A DNA stretch of 64,000 nt from Salsuginibacillus kocurii DSM 18087 (lineage in GTDB: Bacteria; Bacillota; Bacilli; Bacillales; Marinococcaceae). The position numbers were made by a program, and so were the translations under genes. Of this stretch, positions 32,788-41,960 are shown piece by piece (positions within the stretch are counted from its first letter, which is position 1; the number at the start of each line of letters is the position of its first letter). Below the pieces are notes generated by a model, which saw only the letters and a program-made list of their open reading frames with translations, was not told the origin of the DNA and searched no databases. The stretch is from the NCBI RefSeq assembly GCF_000377705.1, contig NZ_KB898632.1, positions 34,755-98,754 on the forward strand, given 5' to 3'.

Positions 32788-34485
32788 TTACTTATCATTA
32801 TCAGGCTCAATCACTTTAACAGGTTGAGCTTCAATCCACTCCACCGCTTCTTCTACATCATGCCACGTCACTTCAGCTCTGAAGGTGTCATAAAATCCAG
32901 CTCGGTTCATTACCTCACGTACAGGTTTTTTTGCACTCACGATTATCGCTCGCAACCCTTGGTCATTCCACTCTTCCATCCATTCCATCAGCGTATCAGC
33001 TGCGACCCCGTCCATCCCGTTCACACTGCTAAAATCGAACACAAGCCATTTTGTATTAGGCTCTTTTTGTAACGTTTTATTGATTTGTTCTTCTATACTG
33101 GTTAAATTCGCAAAATATAAAGAAGCTTCAATTCGATAAATTAATACGTGGGAATCTTCAACCCCTTCACCAAGCCCAGTATGGTTGTTTTTCTTATTGT
33201 CTGTTTTAATATAGTGAAGTTCCGTTATATGAGGATAAGCACTTTGCCAAATATAAAGGGCCAGCGAAAATATAATTCCTGCCACTAATCCAAGTTTAAT
33301 CCCAAAGCTAAGTGTAGCCACAAAAGTTAACAGCAATGTAGCCGCATCGCTTCGTTTCACGTTCCATAAATGCAACACTTTTTTAATATCAATTAACTTA
33401 AAGACGGCTGCGATAATAATTGCAGCTAAAGCTGCTTGCGGCAAGTGGTAAAATAACGGCATAAAAAATAGCAGCGTTAACATAATCAATAGTGCGGTCA
33501 CAATCGAGGCAAGGTTCGTCTTCGCCCCAGCCTCATAATTGACGGCTGAACGTGAAAAAGCGCCTGTAACCGGCATGCCTGACGTAAAAGCTGCAGCCCC
33601 ATTCGCAAGCCCCAGCCCTTTTAATTCATGGTTCGGTGCAATTCGATAATCTCCACGCATCGCAAGGATTTTTCCCATCGCAAATGATTCAGCATAGCCG
33701 ATCACTGCAATGGTAAGAGCTGTCGGCAGCAACTGCCAAAGGAGTTCCGCTTCCACGGGCGGCATGCTCAATGGTGGAAGGCCTTCTGGCACGGCACCTA
33801 CAATCGCTACTCCCTCTCCCTCCAAATCCATTGTCGCCACAACGATGATCCCGATAACGACAACAGCTAGCTGGCCCGGAAGCTTTGGGATTTTTTTACT
33901 TAAAAACAGCACGACAATCAACGAAAGACCAAGGATGAGGGTCGGAATATGCGTCTCCTCGACATTTTCTATCACACCGTTTGCTAGTTTATAAATTGTA
34001 TCGCCCGTTTCCACGGAAATGCCTAAGAGATGTTTGGATTGACTTAGAGCGATCAACACCGCAGCCGCAGAGGTGAAACCACTGATAACCGCATCCGATA
34101 TAAAGCGAGTGATGATCCCCATTTTTAATATGCCCATTAACACTTGCAGCACAGCGATCATTAATGCAAGCAGCCATACTAGTTGGATATATGTTGCTGA
34201 CCCCGTTTCTGCCAGCGGGGAGACACCGCTAAAGGTAAGTAAAGCAATCATAGCTACAGGACCGACTGACAATTGCCGTGATGTTCCAAATATAGCGTAA
34301 ACCAGTAAAGGAAATGTGGCTGCATAAAGCCCAGTCACGGCAGGCATTCCTGCAAGCTGAGCATAAGCCATGCCCTGGGGGACGAGCATAATGGCTACGA
34401 TCAAACCTGCGTTAATGTCTTGTTTCATGCCGTGCTTGTTTTGACGTACTATAGGTTGAAGTCCTGGAAGCCATTTTTGCAACAT
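32788..34485 (-). CDS. SulP-family anion transporter with STAS domain
   Basis: A 565-residue SLC26/SulP protein. Membrane part at about 20-410 with AIMLVPQGMAYAQLAGMPAV (helix 1 signature), GFTSAAAVLI and GLANGAAAFTSGMPVTGAFS (binding-site helices with the conserved Ser). A cytosolic STAS domain at about 445-545 includes WLVFDFSSVNGMDGVAADTL, where serine is often present. It could carry sulfate, bicarbonate or another anion. The neighbours do not indicate which. Transcribed alone; its promoter region lies in 34486-34640. Confidence 0.92.
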   Translation of the reverse strand: MLQKWLPGLQPIVRQNKHGMKQDINAGLIVAIMLVPQGMAYAQLAGMPAVTGLYAATFPLLVYAIFGTSRQLSVGPVAMIALLTFSGVSPLAETGSATYIQLVWLLALMIAVLQVLMGILKMGIITRFISDAVISGFTSAAAVLIALSQSKHLLGISVETGDTIYKLANGVIENVEETHIPTLILGLSLIVVLFLSKKIPKLPGQLAVVVIGIIVVATMDLEGEGVAIVGAVPEGLPPLSMPPVEAELLWQLLPTALTIAVIGYAESFAMGKILAMRGDYRIAPNHELKGLGLANGAAAFTSGMPVTGAFSRSAVNYEAGAKTNLASIVTALLIMLTLLFFMPLFYHLPQAALAAIIIAAVFKLIDIKKVLHLWNVKRSDAATLLLTFVATLSFGIKLGLVAGIIFSLALYIWQSAYPHITELHYIKTDNKKNNHTGLGEGVEDSHVLIYRIEASLYFANLTSIEEQINKTLQKEPNTKWLVFDFSSVNGMDGVAADTLMEWMEEWNDQGLRAIIVSAKKPVREVMNRAGFYDTFRAEVTWHDVEEAVEWIEAQPVKVIEPDNDK

Positions 34486-34642
34486 TCACCAAACACTCGT
34501 TTCTATCTACTGAAGTAATGTTTCGTCGTAGTCCTTTTGCTAGAACGTTCTTCATTTCTTTTATGTAGTATGGCCTTTTTTTAGTCAAAACTTAAGTCAA
34601 TCTCTAGCTTTATTCATTTTTTGATGACAGGAGTCTTCATAT

Positions 34643-34680
34643 CAAAAAAGCCAGTCCACTCTTCTTAGGTGAACTGGCTT
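34643..34680 (-). terminator. Terminator after the aroA remnant
   Basis: Arms GCCAGT-CC-AC and GT-GA-ACTGGC (34650-34678), followed by TTTTTTGAT on the - strand. Confidence 0.75.
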
Positions 34681-34695
34681 CTCTTAGATAGGCCT

Positions 34696-34863
34696 TTACG
34701 TGAATTGAACTTGCATACCTGCTTGTTTAATTACATCAAAATAGTTTGGGCATGTTTTTGAGATGCAGCCTGGGTCAGTACCAACTATTCCTGGCACTTT
34801 AGCACCGATGAACGAAAGCGACATGACGACGCGGTGATCATCCCTTCTTACGTACTTTTTTTC
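34696..34863 (-). pseudogene. C-terminal remnant of EPSP synthase (aroA)
   Basis: The leftward frame reads RRDDHRVVMSLSFIGAKVPG, then DPGCISKTCPNYFDVIKQAG, and ends at TAA 34696. DHRxxM and the xCxxKTxPxYFxxL pattern are the C-terminal signature of 5-enolpyruvylshikimate-3-phosphate synthase. About 50 residues remain of more than 400, and the upstream part is replaced by the HD gene, whose last codons overlap it in another frame. It keeps its own terminator. It is a clear remnant of a deletion or rearrangement. Confidence 0.75.
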
Positions 34864-35453
34864 TCATCGTTATAAAACAAACTCTTTTCTTCGGCCTCGT
34901 TCCATAACATCTGAAATATAGTTTGAAAAGCTTGGTTGTTTTCATTCCACGCTGCACTGCGCGCGCGAATGTCTTCTTTGGCCACCTGATGATGCTTCCA
35001 GACCCAGCCGCCGCTGAATACATTTTGGGCATACGCCTGCATCCGGTCGAGGGCTTTTACAAATTGCGCTTCGGGAGTTTCGTTCTTTTCAAATTCTTCG
35101 AAGCATGCATGAAACTCGGCTTCTAAGTCTGCTGGCAAGTTGGCAAATAACTCTTTCGCCGCTTTTTCCTCCCGTTCTTTTTGTCCTTTCTTTGCTTCTT
35201 CGTTATAAGCAAGTGTGTCGCCGGCGAGAATTTCCACAAGATCATGCGTTAAAATTAAATAAAATACGCGCTCCATATCTAGTTCTTCTTCTACTTCATC
35301 ACGCAAAATAAACGCATACATGCACATATGCCATGTATGTTCAGCATCGTTTTCGTGCCGGCCATCTATAGAATTGATGGTTTGTCGTTCCACCGTTTTG
35401 AAACGATCAATCACTTTTAAAAAATGAAATAGGTGCTGCAAGCGTTTTTCCAT
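34848..35453 (-). CDS. HD-domain phosphohydrolase (YfbR-like)
   Basis: About 201 residues from ATG 35453. Metal-binding motif set of HD hydrolases: H in GRHENDAEHTWHM, the HD pair in LILTHDLVEILAGD, and D in FVKALDRMQA. This pattern and length fit the YfbR/HDDC2 family of 5'-deoxynucleotidases and related nucleotide hydrolases. The C-terminal residues run into the aroA remnant, so the natural end may have been altered by the rearrangement; the last ten residues (FYNDEKKST) are poorly conserved in such proteins anyway. Confidence 0.85.
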   Translation of the reverse strand: MEKRLQHLFHFLKVIDRFKTVERQTINSIDGRHENDAEHTWHMCMYAFILRDEVEEELDMERVFYLILTHDLVEILAGDTLAYNEEAKKGQKEREEKAAKELFANLPADLEAEFHACFEEFEKNETPEAQFVKALDRMQAYAQNVFSGGWVWKHHQVAKEDIRARSAAWNENNQAFQTIFQMLWNEAEEKSLFYNDEKKST

Positions 35454-35511
35454 CGGCACATTCCTCTCTTCGCTAGTCTTTAACCCTAGTTACCACTTTT
35501 CGTTCACAAAC

Positions 35512-37119
35512 TCACGTATTGTATATTCCTCGGAAATAGTCAAGCAAGTAAACAGGGTGAAGTGAATCTTCCCGTACTGATAAATAGCCATCCGGCCTCA
35601 CTACAAACAGCGCTTCCCCCTTCACTTGATAGGAACGGGCAAAATCCTCTTCTATATCATACAGAGCTGCATTCGTTTCACCAACTTTATTGGCTGCCAG
35701 AACAGGCAAAAGGTAAAAGGTATCCTGGTAGTCCCGAAGCCGTTCTGTGACCTTCCCGATCCTTTCCTCATCCTTCGTATACACGATTAACGTATGGCGG
35801 GGGTCTCGCAGTTGCTCAAACAAGGGGATCTTCTCGCCCGTGTGAGTGTATAATTTGGCGTCAGGTGCGCGTGCGCCGGAAGCTGGAGAGTTGCTATGTT
35901 TAGTTTGCTGTGTATGTATCGGACTGTTCGGATAATGAATCCCAATTTGCGCTAGTGTACGTAGCGCCCGCGTGCGCACCCGAGAATTTTTAGCGAGGAT
36001 CGGCCCTGCCACGCGACGTAAGCCAACAAGAGCCGAGCGCCGTGTTAACACCATTTGCGTTGCACGCTCAGTCAGTGACAACAGCTCTTCCCAAATGGGC
36101 TGACGCTCCGCTTCGTAGCTATCGAGTAATCCAGTCTCTGCATCCCCCTTTACCACAAGGCTAAGCTTCCAGCCCAGGTTAAACGCATCTTGAATGCCTG
36201 TGTTCATCCCCTGGGCTCCGAGTGGAGAATGGATATGGGCCGCATCTCCAGCTAATATCACGCGCTGGTGGACACTTTTGTCTACTTTCCGCTGATGCAC
36301 ATGAAAACGAGACGTCCAGCTCGGAGCTGCCGCCAGTCTTGCTTGAATACCTATCTCCTCTATCATTTGCTGAAGCTCTGTTTCACTTACATCTCCCTCT
36401 TCCTTCAAACCTTCCCGGGACATCATAATGCGATGCTCTTTAGTAGGCATCGGGAAAAAAGCGATAACGTTTCCTCGATTCACATGCGCCATAATTTCAT
36501 CTTGAGGGACCTCTCCTTGCAGCTTCACATCTGCCAACGCAAAGGTCTGCTTAAAAGCTGTCCCAGCAAACGATATGTCCATCTGCTTTCTCACCGTGCT
36601 GTGGGCACCGTCGCAAGCGATCAGCCACTTAACCTGCCATGTTTCTTCTTGTCCCTCTGCATTTTGGATAACAGCATCGACGTGACCCTCATGCTGTTGA
36701 AGGGCAAGTAATGTATGTTCCCAACAAACTTTGCCAGCTTGTTGCTGAAAGTGATGATATAAGACACGCTCTGTATCTTGCTGTGGGATCATTAACACAT
36801 ATGGAAAAGGTGTCTCTAGTTCGTCCCCAAACGTTATATGAGCAAGTTTTTTCCCTTCACTATAAGCATGAGCTCCTTTGGCCTTAAGACCTGTAGTTAT
36901 TAATTCAGCAGAAATGCCCAGCTTTTGAAAAAGCTCGAGGGAACGAGCCATCATGCCGAGGGCTTTGCTCGTTGACGAAAGGCTAGGCTTTTTTTCAATC
37001 ACAAGCGCATCTATACCTTGCCGCTTCAGTTCATTTGCTAGAGTCAGGCCGGTCGGACCGGCGCCTACAATCAACACATCGGTTGCCTGCATATAGTCAT
37101 CCCCCGTCTTTCCACTCAT
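35512..37119 (-). CDS. FAD-dependent aromatic-type monooxygenase
   Basis: A 535-residue class A flavoprotein hydroxylase of the p-hydroxybenzoate hydroxylase fold. Rossmann VLIVGAGPTGLTLANELKRQ near the N-terminus, DG motif CDGAHSTVR near 180, and GD motif ILAGDAAHIHSPLGAQGMNT near 300. The last 150 residues resemble the thioredoxin-like C-terminal domain of phenol/MhpA-type enzymes. It would hydroxylate an aromatic or polyketide-like substrate with NAD(P)H and oxygen. No degradation genes adjoin it, so the substrate is unknown; rifampicin- or tetracycline-type inactivating relatives exist. Confidence 0.88.
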   Translation of the reverse strand: MSGKTGDDYMQATDVLIVGAGPTGLTLANELKRQGIDALVIEKKPSLSSTSKALGMMARSLELFQKLGISAELITTGLKAKGAHAYSEGKKLAHITFGDELETPFPYVLMIPQQDTERVLYHHFQQQAGKVCWEHTLLALQQHEGHVDAVIQNAEGQEETWQVKWLIACDGAHSTVRKQMDISFAGTAFKQTFALADVKLQGEVPQDEIMAHVNRGNVIAFFPMPTKEHRIMMSREGLKEEGDVSETELQQMIEEIGIQARLAAAPSWTSRFHVHQRKVDKSVHQRVILAGDAAHIHSPLGAQGMNTGIQDAFNLGWKLSLVVKGDAETGLLDSYEAERQPIWEELLSLTERATQMVLTRRSALVGLRRVAGPILAKNSRVRTRALRTLAQIGIHYPNSPIHTQQTKHSNSPASGARAPDAKLYTHTGEKIPLFEQLRDPRHTLIVYTKDEERIGKVTERLRDYQDTFYLLPVLAANKVGETNAALYDIEEDFARSYQVKGEALFVVRPDGYLSVREDSLHPVYLLDYFRGIYNT

Positions 37120-37427
37120 AACTCGTACCCCCCTCTTTCCCTGTTTCTTCTCTATCTACTCTACGCCCAGGCTATTGAGGAGTAATCAGGGTAGGGGGTT
37201 TTAACTAGCCGCAAAAGACCATTCTTTTTAGGATCCTGATAAAAGTCAGCTGATGTGGGAAATGCATTCGTTCACATAGCTTTGTTTATTTATAGACGTT
37301 TTTCGCTTTTACCACTACCCGCCTTTCGACAGGGTGGTGATGATCTCCTCTTCTGCCTCGTGAAGAAATGAAACAGGTTTCAGCTAAACAGAGATGGGAA
37401 ACACTGATAAAGACAAGGAGGAATACG
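37120..37427. other. Divergent intergenic region
   Basis: Promoters for the leftward monooxygenase and the rightward channel gene should lie here. I see no further gene or clear operator. The frame running to 37368 in front of the channel start has no ribosome binding site. Confidence 0.35.
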
Positions 37428-37847
37428 ATGATACCAGCCATTTTAGTAGGCATTACTCTATTATTTATTATCGCAAATATCATTTATTTTTTTACTAATA
37501 AATCATACAAAGAAAGCCAATTCAGCTTTGCGCTTTTTTTTAAACTGTTTATCATCATTACCATGCTAACAATAGCCTTTACGTTTCTTTATTATTTTAT
37601 CTCGTATTACGAAACGGTCCTGCGTATCAACGACCCGCTAGGTGAAGAAGCGGACGAAACCTTTTTAAATTTTCTTTATTTTAGCGGTGTAACTATGCTT
37701 TCAATCGGATACGGCGACTTAGTGCCTGTTGGGAGCGCCCGCTTTTTCTCTATCATTCAATCAGGCCTGGGACTGCTTTTACCTGTGGCTTATTTTATGA
37801 AAGCAGCAAGAAGCAGTAATAACTCAGATAACAGCTCTTCTTCCTAA
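37428..37847 (+). CDS. Potassium-channel-type membrane protein
   Basis: 139 residues from ATG 37428 after AAGGAGG. Two N-terminal helices (about 3-22 and 35-62), an extracellular stretch, a pore loop with selectivity filter TMLSIGYGDLVPVG near residue 108, and a last helix. GYGD is the K+ filter signature. There is no cytosolic RCK domain; the C-terminus is a short serine- and asparagine-rich tail. A tetramer is expected. The role may be potassium or osmotic balance, inferred only. Confidence 0.87.
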   Translation: MIPAILVGITLLFIIANIIYFFTNKSYKESQFSFALFFKLFIIITMLTIAFTFLYYFISYYETVLRINDPLGEEADETFLNFLYFSGVTMLSIGYGDLVPVGSARFFSIIQSGLGLLLPVAYFMKAARSSNNSDNSSSS

Positions 37848-37879
37848 ACCCGCAGATAGGTTAGGCGTGTACCCTAAAA

Positions 37880-38380
37880 TCAGTCTTCACCGATACGGTC
37901 AATCCCTTGGATCCACCTTGCTTTCCCCTCGTTATAAGCCCGAGGCTCGGTCGAATACTTTTCAGCCAATTGCAGTTTAAGTCGTTCATATTCTTCTCTC
38001 GCCTCAGGATGTTCCTTTAAATAATTGATAAAGTGAAGATGGCGTTTAATCGCAGGGTGGCCGCTTTCGTAAATGTGAGCATGGTGGCTGCGGGCTTCTC
38101 CTCCTTTTTGGAAATAGCGCCTGCCCGTAATTCCGTGCTCCCCGAAGGCTTCATAACCTAACCTGTTCATTTTTTCAGTATGTAAATCGATTTGTTGTAT
38201 ATCAAACACCACGCCCATCATATCGATAATAGGTTTAGCCTTCATACCTGGTACGGCTGTACTGCCAATATGATAAACTTCTATGACATTTGCCCCGAGC
38301 ACCGCCTGCAGCTGCTTTTTCTCTTGCTCAAATTGGATCGGCCAGTTTTCATCATATCCTACCACTTTCACTATTCTCAT
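37880..38380 (-). CDS. GrpB/UPF0157 family nucleotidyltransferase-like protein
   Basis: 166 residues of the GrpB family, a nucleotidyltransferase fold of unknown substrate. Motifs: VGYDENWPIQFEQEKKQL at the start, VYHIGSTAVPGMKAKPIIDM (GS and D-x-D-type region) near 35-55, and RSHHAHIYESG near 97. Its ATG overlaps the stop of the MFS gene upstream by 4 bases, so the two are co-translated. Biological role unknown. Confidence 0.92.
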   Translation of the reverse strand: MRIVKVVGYDENWPIQFEQEKKQLQAVLGANVIEVYHIGSTAVPGMKAKPIIDMMGVVFDIQQIDLHTEKMNRLGYEAFGEHGITGRRYFQKGGEARSHHAHIYESGHPAIKRHLHFINYLKEHPEAREEYERLKLQLAEKYSTEPRAYNEGKARWIQGIDRIGED

Positions 38381-39639
38381 AAATGGCTCCTTTCTCGTTC
38401 TTGCATCACGTCATCTCTCATTCGTACATCATTCGTTTCTTTCCGCAAGTTGAACCGAAGCACAGTTAATGCTAAAGCTGACATCGCTGTTACAATCACG
38501 CCGCTGGCTACGTAAACAACACGAATCCCGAGAATTTCAGCAATGGCTCCTACGACTAGAACAGAGAAGCCGACAGCTGCCGATAATAGCACAGAGTGTG
38601 CGGCGTACACCTGCGATATATCTTCGACCTTCACGCTTTTTTGCAACAACGTGCGCTGAGCTATGTCTCGTATTTGATAGAGGGGCCCGATCAATAAGAC
38701 GAGGGCAAGGGCGAATAATGGCTCCGTAGTAAAACCATACACCACAACGACCAAACCGTACAGAAAAGAACCGACAGCCATCGAAACAAATAAATGTTCT
38801 CGAATCACACGTGCCAAGAAAAATGCCAGCAGCCCGCCCAGAATAGCACCACTATAATAACTTGAATTAATATACCCCCACCAATCCGTGGAAACGTTAA
38901 GCGCTTCCGTTACAAATATGAGGGTGACAGCTCCTACCCATACGGCACCAGCCGCGCTTTCAGTGACATCCATAAATGTTACCCAGCGTACCGTTTTGTT
39001 TTTCCACACCAAGCTCCAGCCCGCTTTGACGGAGCCCCATTTTTCTTTGGCCTGTTCGTTCAGCGTATTACTTATATCAAAAAGCCCCGGTAAAACCATC
39101 AGCAAGCTCAGCCATCCCAACCAGAGCAGTCCTAAACAAATGATAAAAGTAAAGAATGAACCCATAGCTGCCACAAGAACCCCTGTTACTGTATAACCTG
39201 CAACTTGTAAGGTTTGGAAGCTAAACGACATCACACTGTTAGCCTGAACAAGTTCTTTTTCCTTCACTAACATGGGGGTGGTCGCTTGATACAAAGGTTG
39301 TATAACCCCTTCAAGTAACGACGCCCCAGCTGTAAACAGCAATAGCACACCAATCCACGTGCCACTCATTTCAAACGTAAATAAAAAGAAGGTTAACAGC
39401 CCCGCTTTGACCAAAGGAACTGTGCACATTACCTTGCGCAAGCTCGTCACCGCCACAAGATATGGTGAAAAAAAGCTGGCCATCACGTTACCCATCGTAC
39501 GTATGAAAGGAAATAAGGCTGCATAAACAGCAGATCCGGACTGTTCGAAAATAACAAACGTAAACACCATCACATACATAATATTTCCTAAAACAAGCGT
39601 ACTTCTAGAGAACACAAACCAATAAAAATACCGATTCAC
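38377..39639 (-). CDS. MFS transporter (macrolide efflux-like)
   Basis: About 420 residues with 12 helices. The start is taken at GTG 39639 (VNRYFYWFVFSRSTLVLGN) after GGAAGGGGG; the frame extends upstream to 39741 but that part lies over the YrzI-like gene. The family fits MefA-type exporters in length and general pattern (FFSPYLVAVTSLRKVM in place of the GDR/K loop 2-3 motif; LLIGPLYQIRDIAQRTLLQK later). Operon with grpB through a 4-base overlap. Substrate unknown. Confidence 0.85.
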   Translation of the reverse strand: MNRYFYWFVFSRSTLVLGNIMYVMVFTFVIFEQSGSAVYAALFPFIRTMGNVMASFFSPYLVAVTSLRKVMCTVPLVKAGLLTFFLFTFEMSGTWIGVLLLFTAGASLLEGVIQPLYQATTPMLVKEKELVQANSVMSFSFQTLQVAGYTVTGVLVAAMGSFFTFIICLGLLWLGWLSLLMVLPGLFDISNTLNEQAKEKWGSVKAGWSLVWKNKTVRWVTFMDVTESAAGAVWVGAVTLIFVTEALNVSTDWWGYINSSYYSGAILGGLLAFFLARVIREHLFVSMAVGSFLYGLVVVVYGFTTEPLFALALVLLIGPLYQIRDIAQRTLLQKSVKVEDISQVYAAHSVLLSAAVGFSVLVVGAIAEILGIRVVYVASGVIVTAMSALALTVLRFNLRKETNDVRMRDDVMQERERSHL

Positions 39640-39688
39640 CTTGCAAACCCCCTTCCACTCTGGACCTTTCTTTAAGCATATCTTAAAT

Positions 39689-39838
39689 TTAAAAAGGTGG
39701 ATACGCTTTCCAAATTGATTCTTTTGCCTGTTCATATGCATGTTCTGCTTGCTGGTTTTGATACGCTTTCACGATATCTTCAGCCTCGTATTCACGCTTC
39801 GTAACTAGAATTGTAAATAGGAAGAAATGAATGTACAT
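39689..39838 (-). CDS. YrzI-like small protein (49 residues)
   Basis: ATG 39838 after AAAGGAGCGG. Reads MYIHFFLFTILVTKREYEAE followed by a charged helix ending SIWKAYPPF. A short hydrophobic start followed by the T-K-R pattern and an amphipathic helix resembles the YrzI family of small Bacillus proteins of unknown function. Below the common ORF length limit. It stands alone, 50 bases upstream of the MFS start. Confidence 0.6.
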   Translation of the reverse strand: MYIHFFLFTILVTKREYEAEDIVKAYQNQQAEHAYEQAKESIWKAYPPF

Positions 39839-40012
39839 AGGAAACCGCTCCTTTCATTCTACCGTTTGTTTCACTTATGCTTTGATGTTTCTTACGGTTA
39901 GTATAGGAAGAAGCGGCCTGCTACGCCTCCAGCAAGAAGACGAACTATCTCTACACAATTATGCAGAAAAAACGTAAGACCTCAGTCTTAGCTTACTGTT
40001 TCCTCATCCATT
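39839..40012. other. Short noncoding stretch
   Basis: Probable promoter region of the YrzI-like gene. No other feature recognised. Confidence 0.35.
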
Positions 40013-40041
40013 AAAAAAAGTTGCTCTCTCATGAGAACAAC
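40013..40041 (-). terminator. Terminator of the two-component operon
   Basis: GTTG-T-TCTCATGAGA-G-CAAC on the - strand (40041-40020), followed by T7. Confidence 0.75.
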
Positions 40042-40072
40042 TGGGATTATCGAATGAAAGAACTGAGCCTGG

Positions 40073-40711
40073 CTAAAGTTTATGCTTTACAGCTAGAAGG
40101 GCTGCCTGGGTGCGGTCGCATACATCAAGCTTGGAGAAGAGGTTGGTAATATGGGTTTTCACGGTCTTTTCAGTAATGTGGAGAGCAAGCGCAATTTCCC
40201 CATTATTGTTTCCTTTTGTAATTTCGCGCAACACCTCGCGTTCTCGCTTCGTCAGCGACTGCAGCCTGAGCGTCTCCTCGCTCTTTTCCTGATGAACGTG
40301 CTGAAGTAAGTGCGGAGCCACTTTTGGATCAATGTTTTTATGTCCGTGCGCTACTTGCCGAATCGCCTCCAGTAAATCATCCGGCTCCGTATCTTTTAAA
40401 CAATAGCCATCAGCTCCAGCTTGAATTGCAGCAATAACATGGTCCTGGTCTTCAAAGCTGGTGAGCACGAGAATCTTCTGGTCCGCATTACGCGCTTTAA
40501 TGTGTTTGGTCGTTTCCACCCCGTCCAACTCAGGCATTGATAAATCAAGCAAGATTACGTCCACTTGATACGATTCTAATAATGTTAACGCTTCTTTTCC
40601 ATTACTAGCTTCAGCTTTGACATCATACTGCTCTTCATGTTCAAAATAAAAGACCAACCCTTTTCGAACGATATGATGGTCATCTACAACCATGAGGGTA
40701 ATCACATCCAA
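40073..40711 (-). CDS. NarL/LuxR-type response regulator
   Basis: 212 residues: receiver domain (about 4-120) with acidic pocket VDDHH, phosphoacceptor Asp in DVILLDLSMPELDGVE and Lys in GYCLKDTEPDD, then a LuxR helix-turn-helix (about 148-208), LTKREREVLREITKGNNNGE and ITEKTVKTHITNLFSKL. Two bases after the kinase gene, so an obligate pair. Target genes not evident in the window. Confidence 0.96.
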   Translation of the reverse strand: MDVITLMVVDDHHIVRKGLVFYFEHEEQYDVKAEASNGKEALTLLESYQVDVILLDLSMPELDGVETTKHIKARNADQKILVLTSFEDQDHVIAAIQAGADGYCLKDTEPDDLLEAIRQVAHGHKNIDPKVAPHLLQHVHQEKSEETLRLQSLTKREREVLREITKGNNNGEIALALHITEKTVKTHITNLFSKLDVCDRTQAALLAVKHKL

Positions 40712-40713
40712 CC

Positions 40714-41838
40714 TTATTCTTCTCCTTTCACTGGAACAGTCACTTTCACTTGGGTACCAACACCAGGTGCGCTTACGATAGCAAAGCTTCCATCAAGCAG
40801 GCGGGCTCTTTCTTTCATACTGGTAAGACCAAACCCGGTTTGGTCAACTTCTTCGACGGAGAAGCCTGTGCCATTATCAATAACCTCTAAGATGATGTTC
40901 TTCTCTTTTTTCTCAACGATGATCGTAGTCTGAGTGGAGCTGGCATGTTTTTTTATATTATTCATCGCTTCCTGGGCAATTTTCCATAGCACAGCTTCTA
41001 CTGATTCACCAAGTGGCTCTTTCGTAATAGCACAGCTCACTCTAAGCTCCAGTTTATGGGCATACCAGTTGAACCGTGCTTCCAGGCCTTCGCTTATATG
41101 TTCCGTACGCAACTGCCAGATTAGCGCTTTCATTTCCGTAAGCGCCTCTCGGGAGAGTTCGTGGATACGGTCTAACTGCGCCTTTACCTTATCTTCGGCT
41201 GTCAGACCTTTTGTTCCATTTGCCGTGTACATAATGGAAAATAAGTGTTGATTGACCGAATCATGCAAATCACGTGCGAGCCGGTTCCGCTCTTCCATAA
41301 TCTCCATCGCTCTCTCGCGCTCAGCCAAACGGATCCGTTCATAAGCAGTGCCGATCTGCAGTGCCATCGCTTCTAACAAGTGAAGCTCATCTTTGGAAAA
41401 TTTGCGTTTATGCGGCGAGGCCACATTTAACAGCCCAAATAAATGATCCCCTGTTTTTAAAGGCACGGAGGCATGATAAATGATTCCTTCTGTATCCCCG
41501 CGTCCCTGTTGAATCGCTTCATCAATCCGCTGGCACTCAATGATATTTATGGCTTTCTTTAAGCGCCCTTCCCCGCACAAGTCAAGACAGCGACATCCTC
41601 CTTCGCACATATGATAGCAATGATCATAGGCCAGCGCTTCAGGCAAACGAGCATGAGCCGCTAATGTATAGGCTTTGTTTTCACCGAGAAGAAACATCCA
41701 GCCTGTTTGTAAATCCGTTAATTCTAGCATCGCTTCCAATACTTTTTGTAGCATGGACTCCATATGAGTTTCACGGTTTAATAACTCCGCAATCCGCTTC
41801 GTTAAAAACAGCTCATCCTCGCGCTTCATCTGTTTCAC
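40714..41838 (-). CDS. GAF-domain sensor histidine kinase with a cysteine cluster
   Basis: 374 residues, soluble. A GAF domain (about 15-170) is followed by HisKA_3 dimerisation with phospho-His in ERNRLARDLHDSVNQHLFSI (about 185-204) and a HATPase domain (IAQEAMNNIKKHASS, DNGTGF, GFGLTSMKERA). Inside the GAF domain lies HCYHMCEGGCRCLDLCGEG, with five closely spaced cysteines, and a sixth in NIIECQR. Such a cluster could hold an iron-sulphur centre or act as a redox or metal sensor, as in some NarL-type oxygen sensors; this is inference. YhcY-type kinases are the nearest I recall. Confidence 0.92.
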   Translation of the reverse strand: MKQMKREDELFLTKRIAELLNRETHMESMLQKVLEAMLELTDLQTGWMFLLGENKAYTLAAHARLPEALAYDHCYHMCEGGCRCLDLCGEGRLKKAINIIECQRIDEAIQQGRGDTEGIIYHASVPLKTGDHLFGLLNVASPHKRKFSKDELHLLEAMALQIGTAYERIRLAERERAMEIMEERNRLARDLHDSVNQHLFSIMYTANGTKGLTAEDKVKAQLDRIHELSREALTEMKALIWQLRTEHISEGLEARFNWYAHKLELRVSCAITKEPLGESVEAVLWKIAQEAMNNIKKHASSTQTTIIVEKKEKNIILEVIDNGTGFSVEEVDQTGFGLTSMKERARLLDGSFAIVSAPGVGTQVKVTVPVKGEE

Positions 41839-41960
41839 CCCGTTATTTCCATCTATCTACAGTTTACCAGACCAAGATAAGAAAAAAGAAGCAAAGTTTA
41901 GCCACCGGAAAACAGGCTGTTCTACATAAATAGAAGCTGCTCCAATGTTGGAACAGCTCC

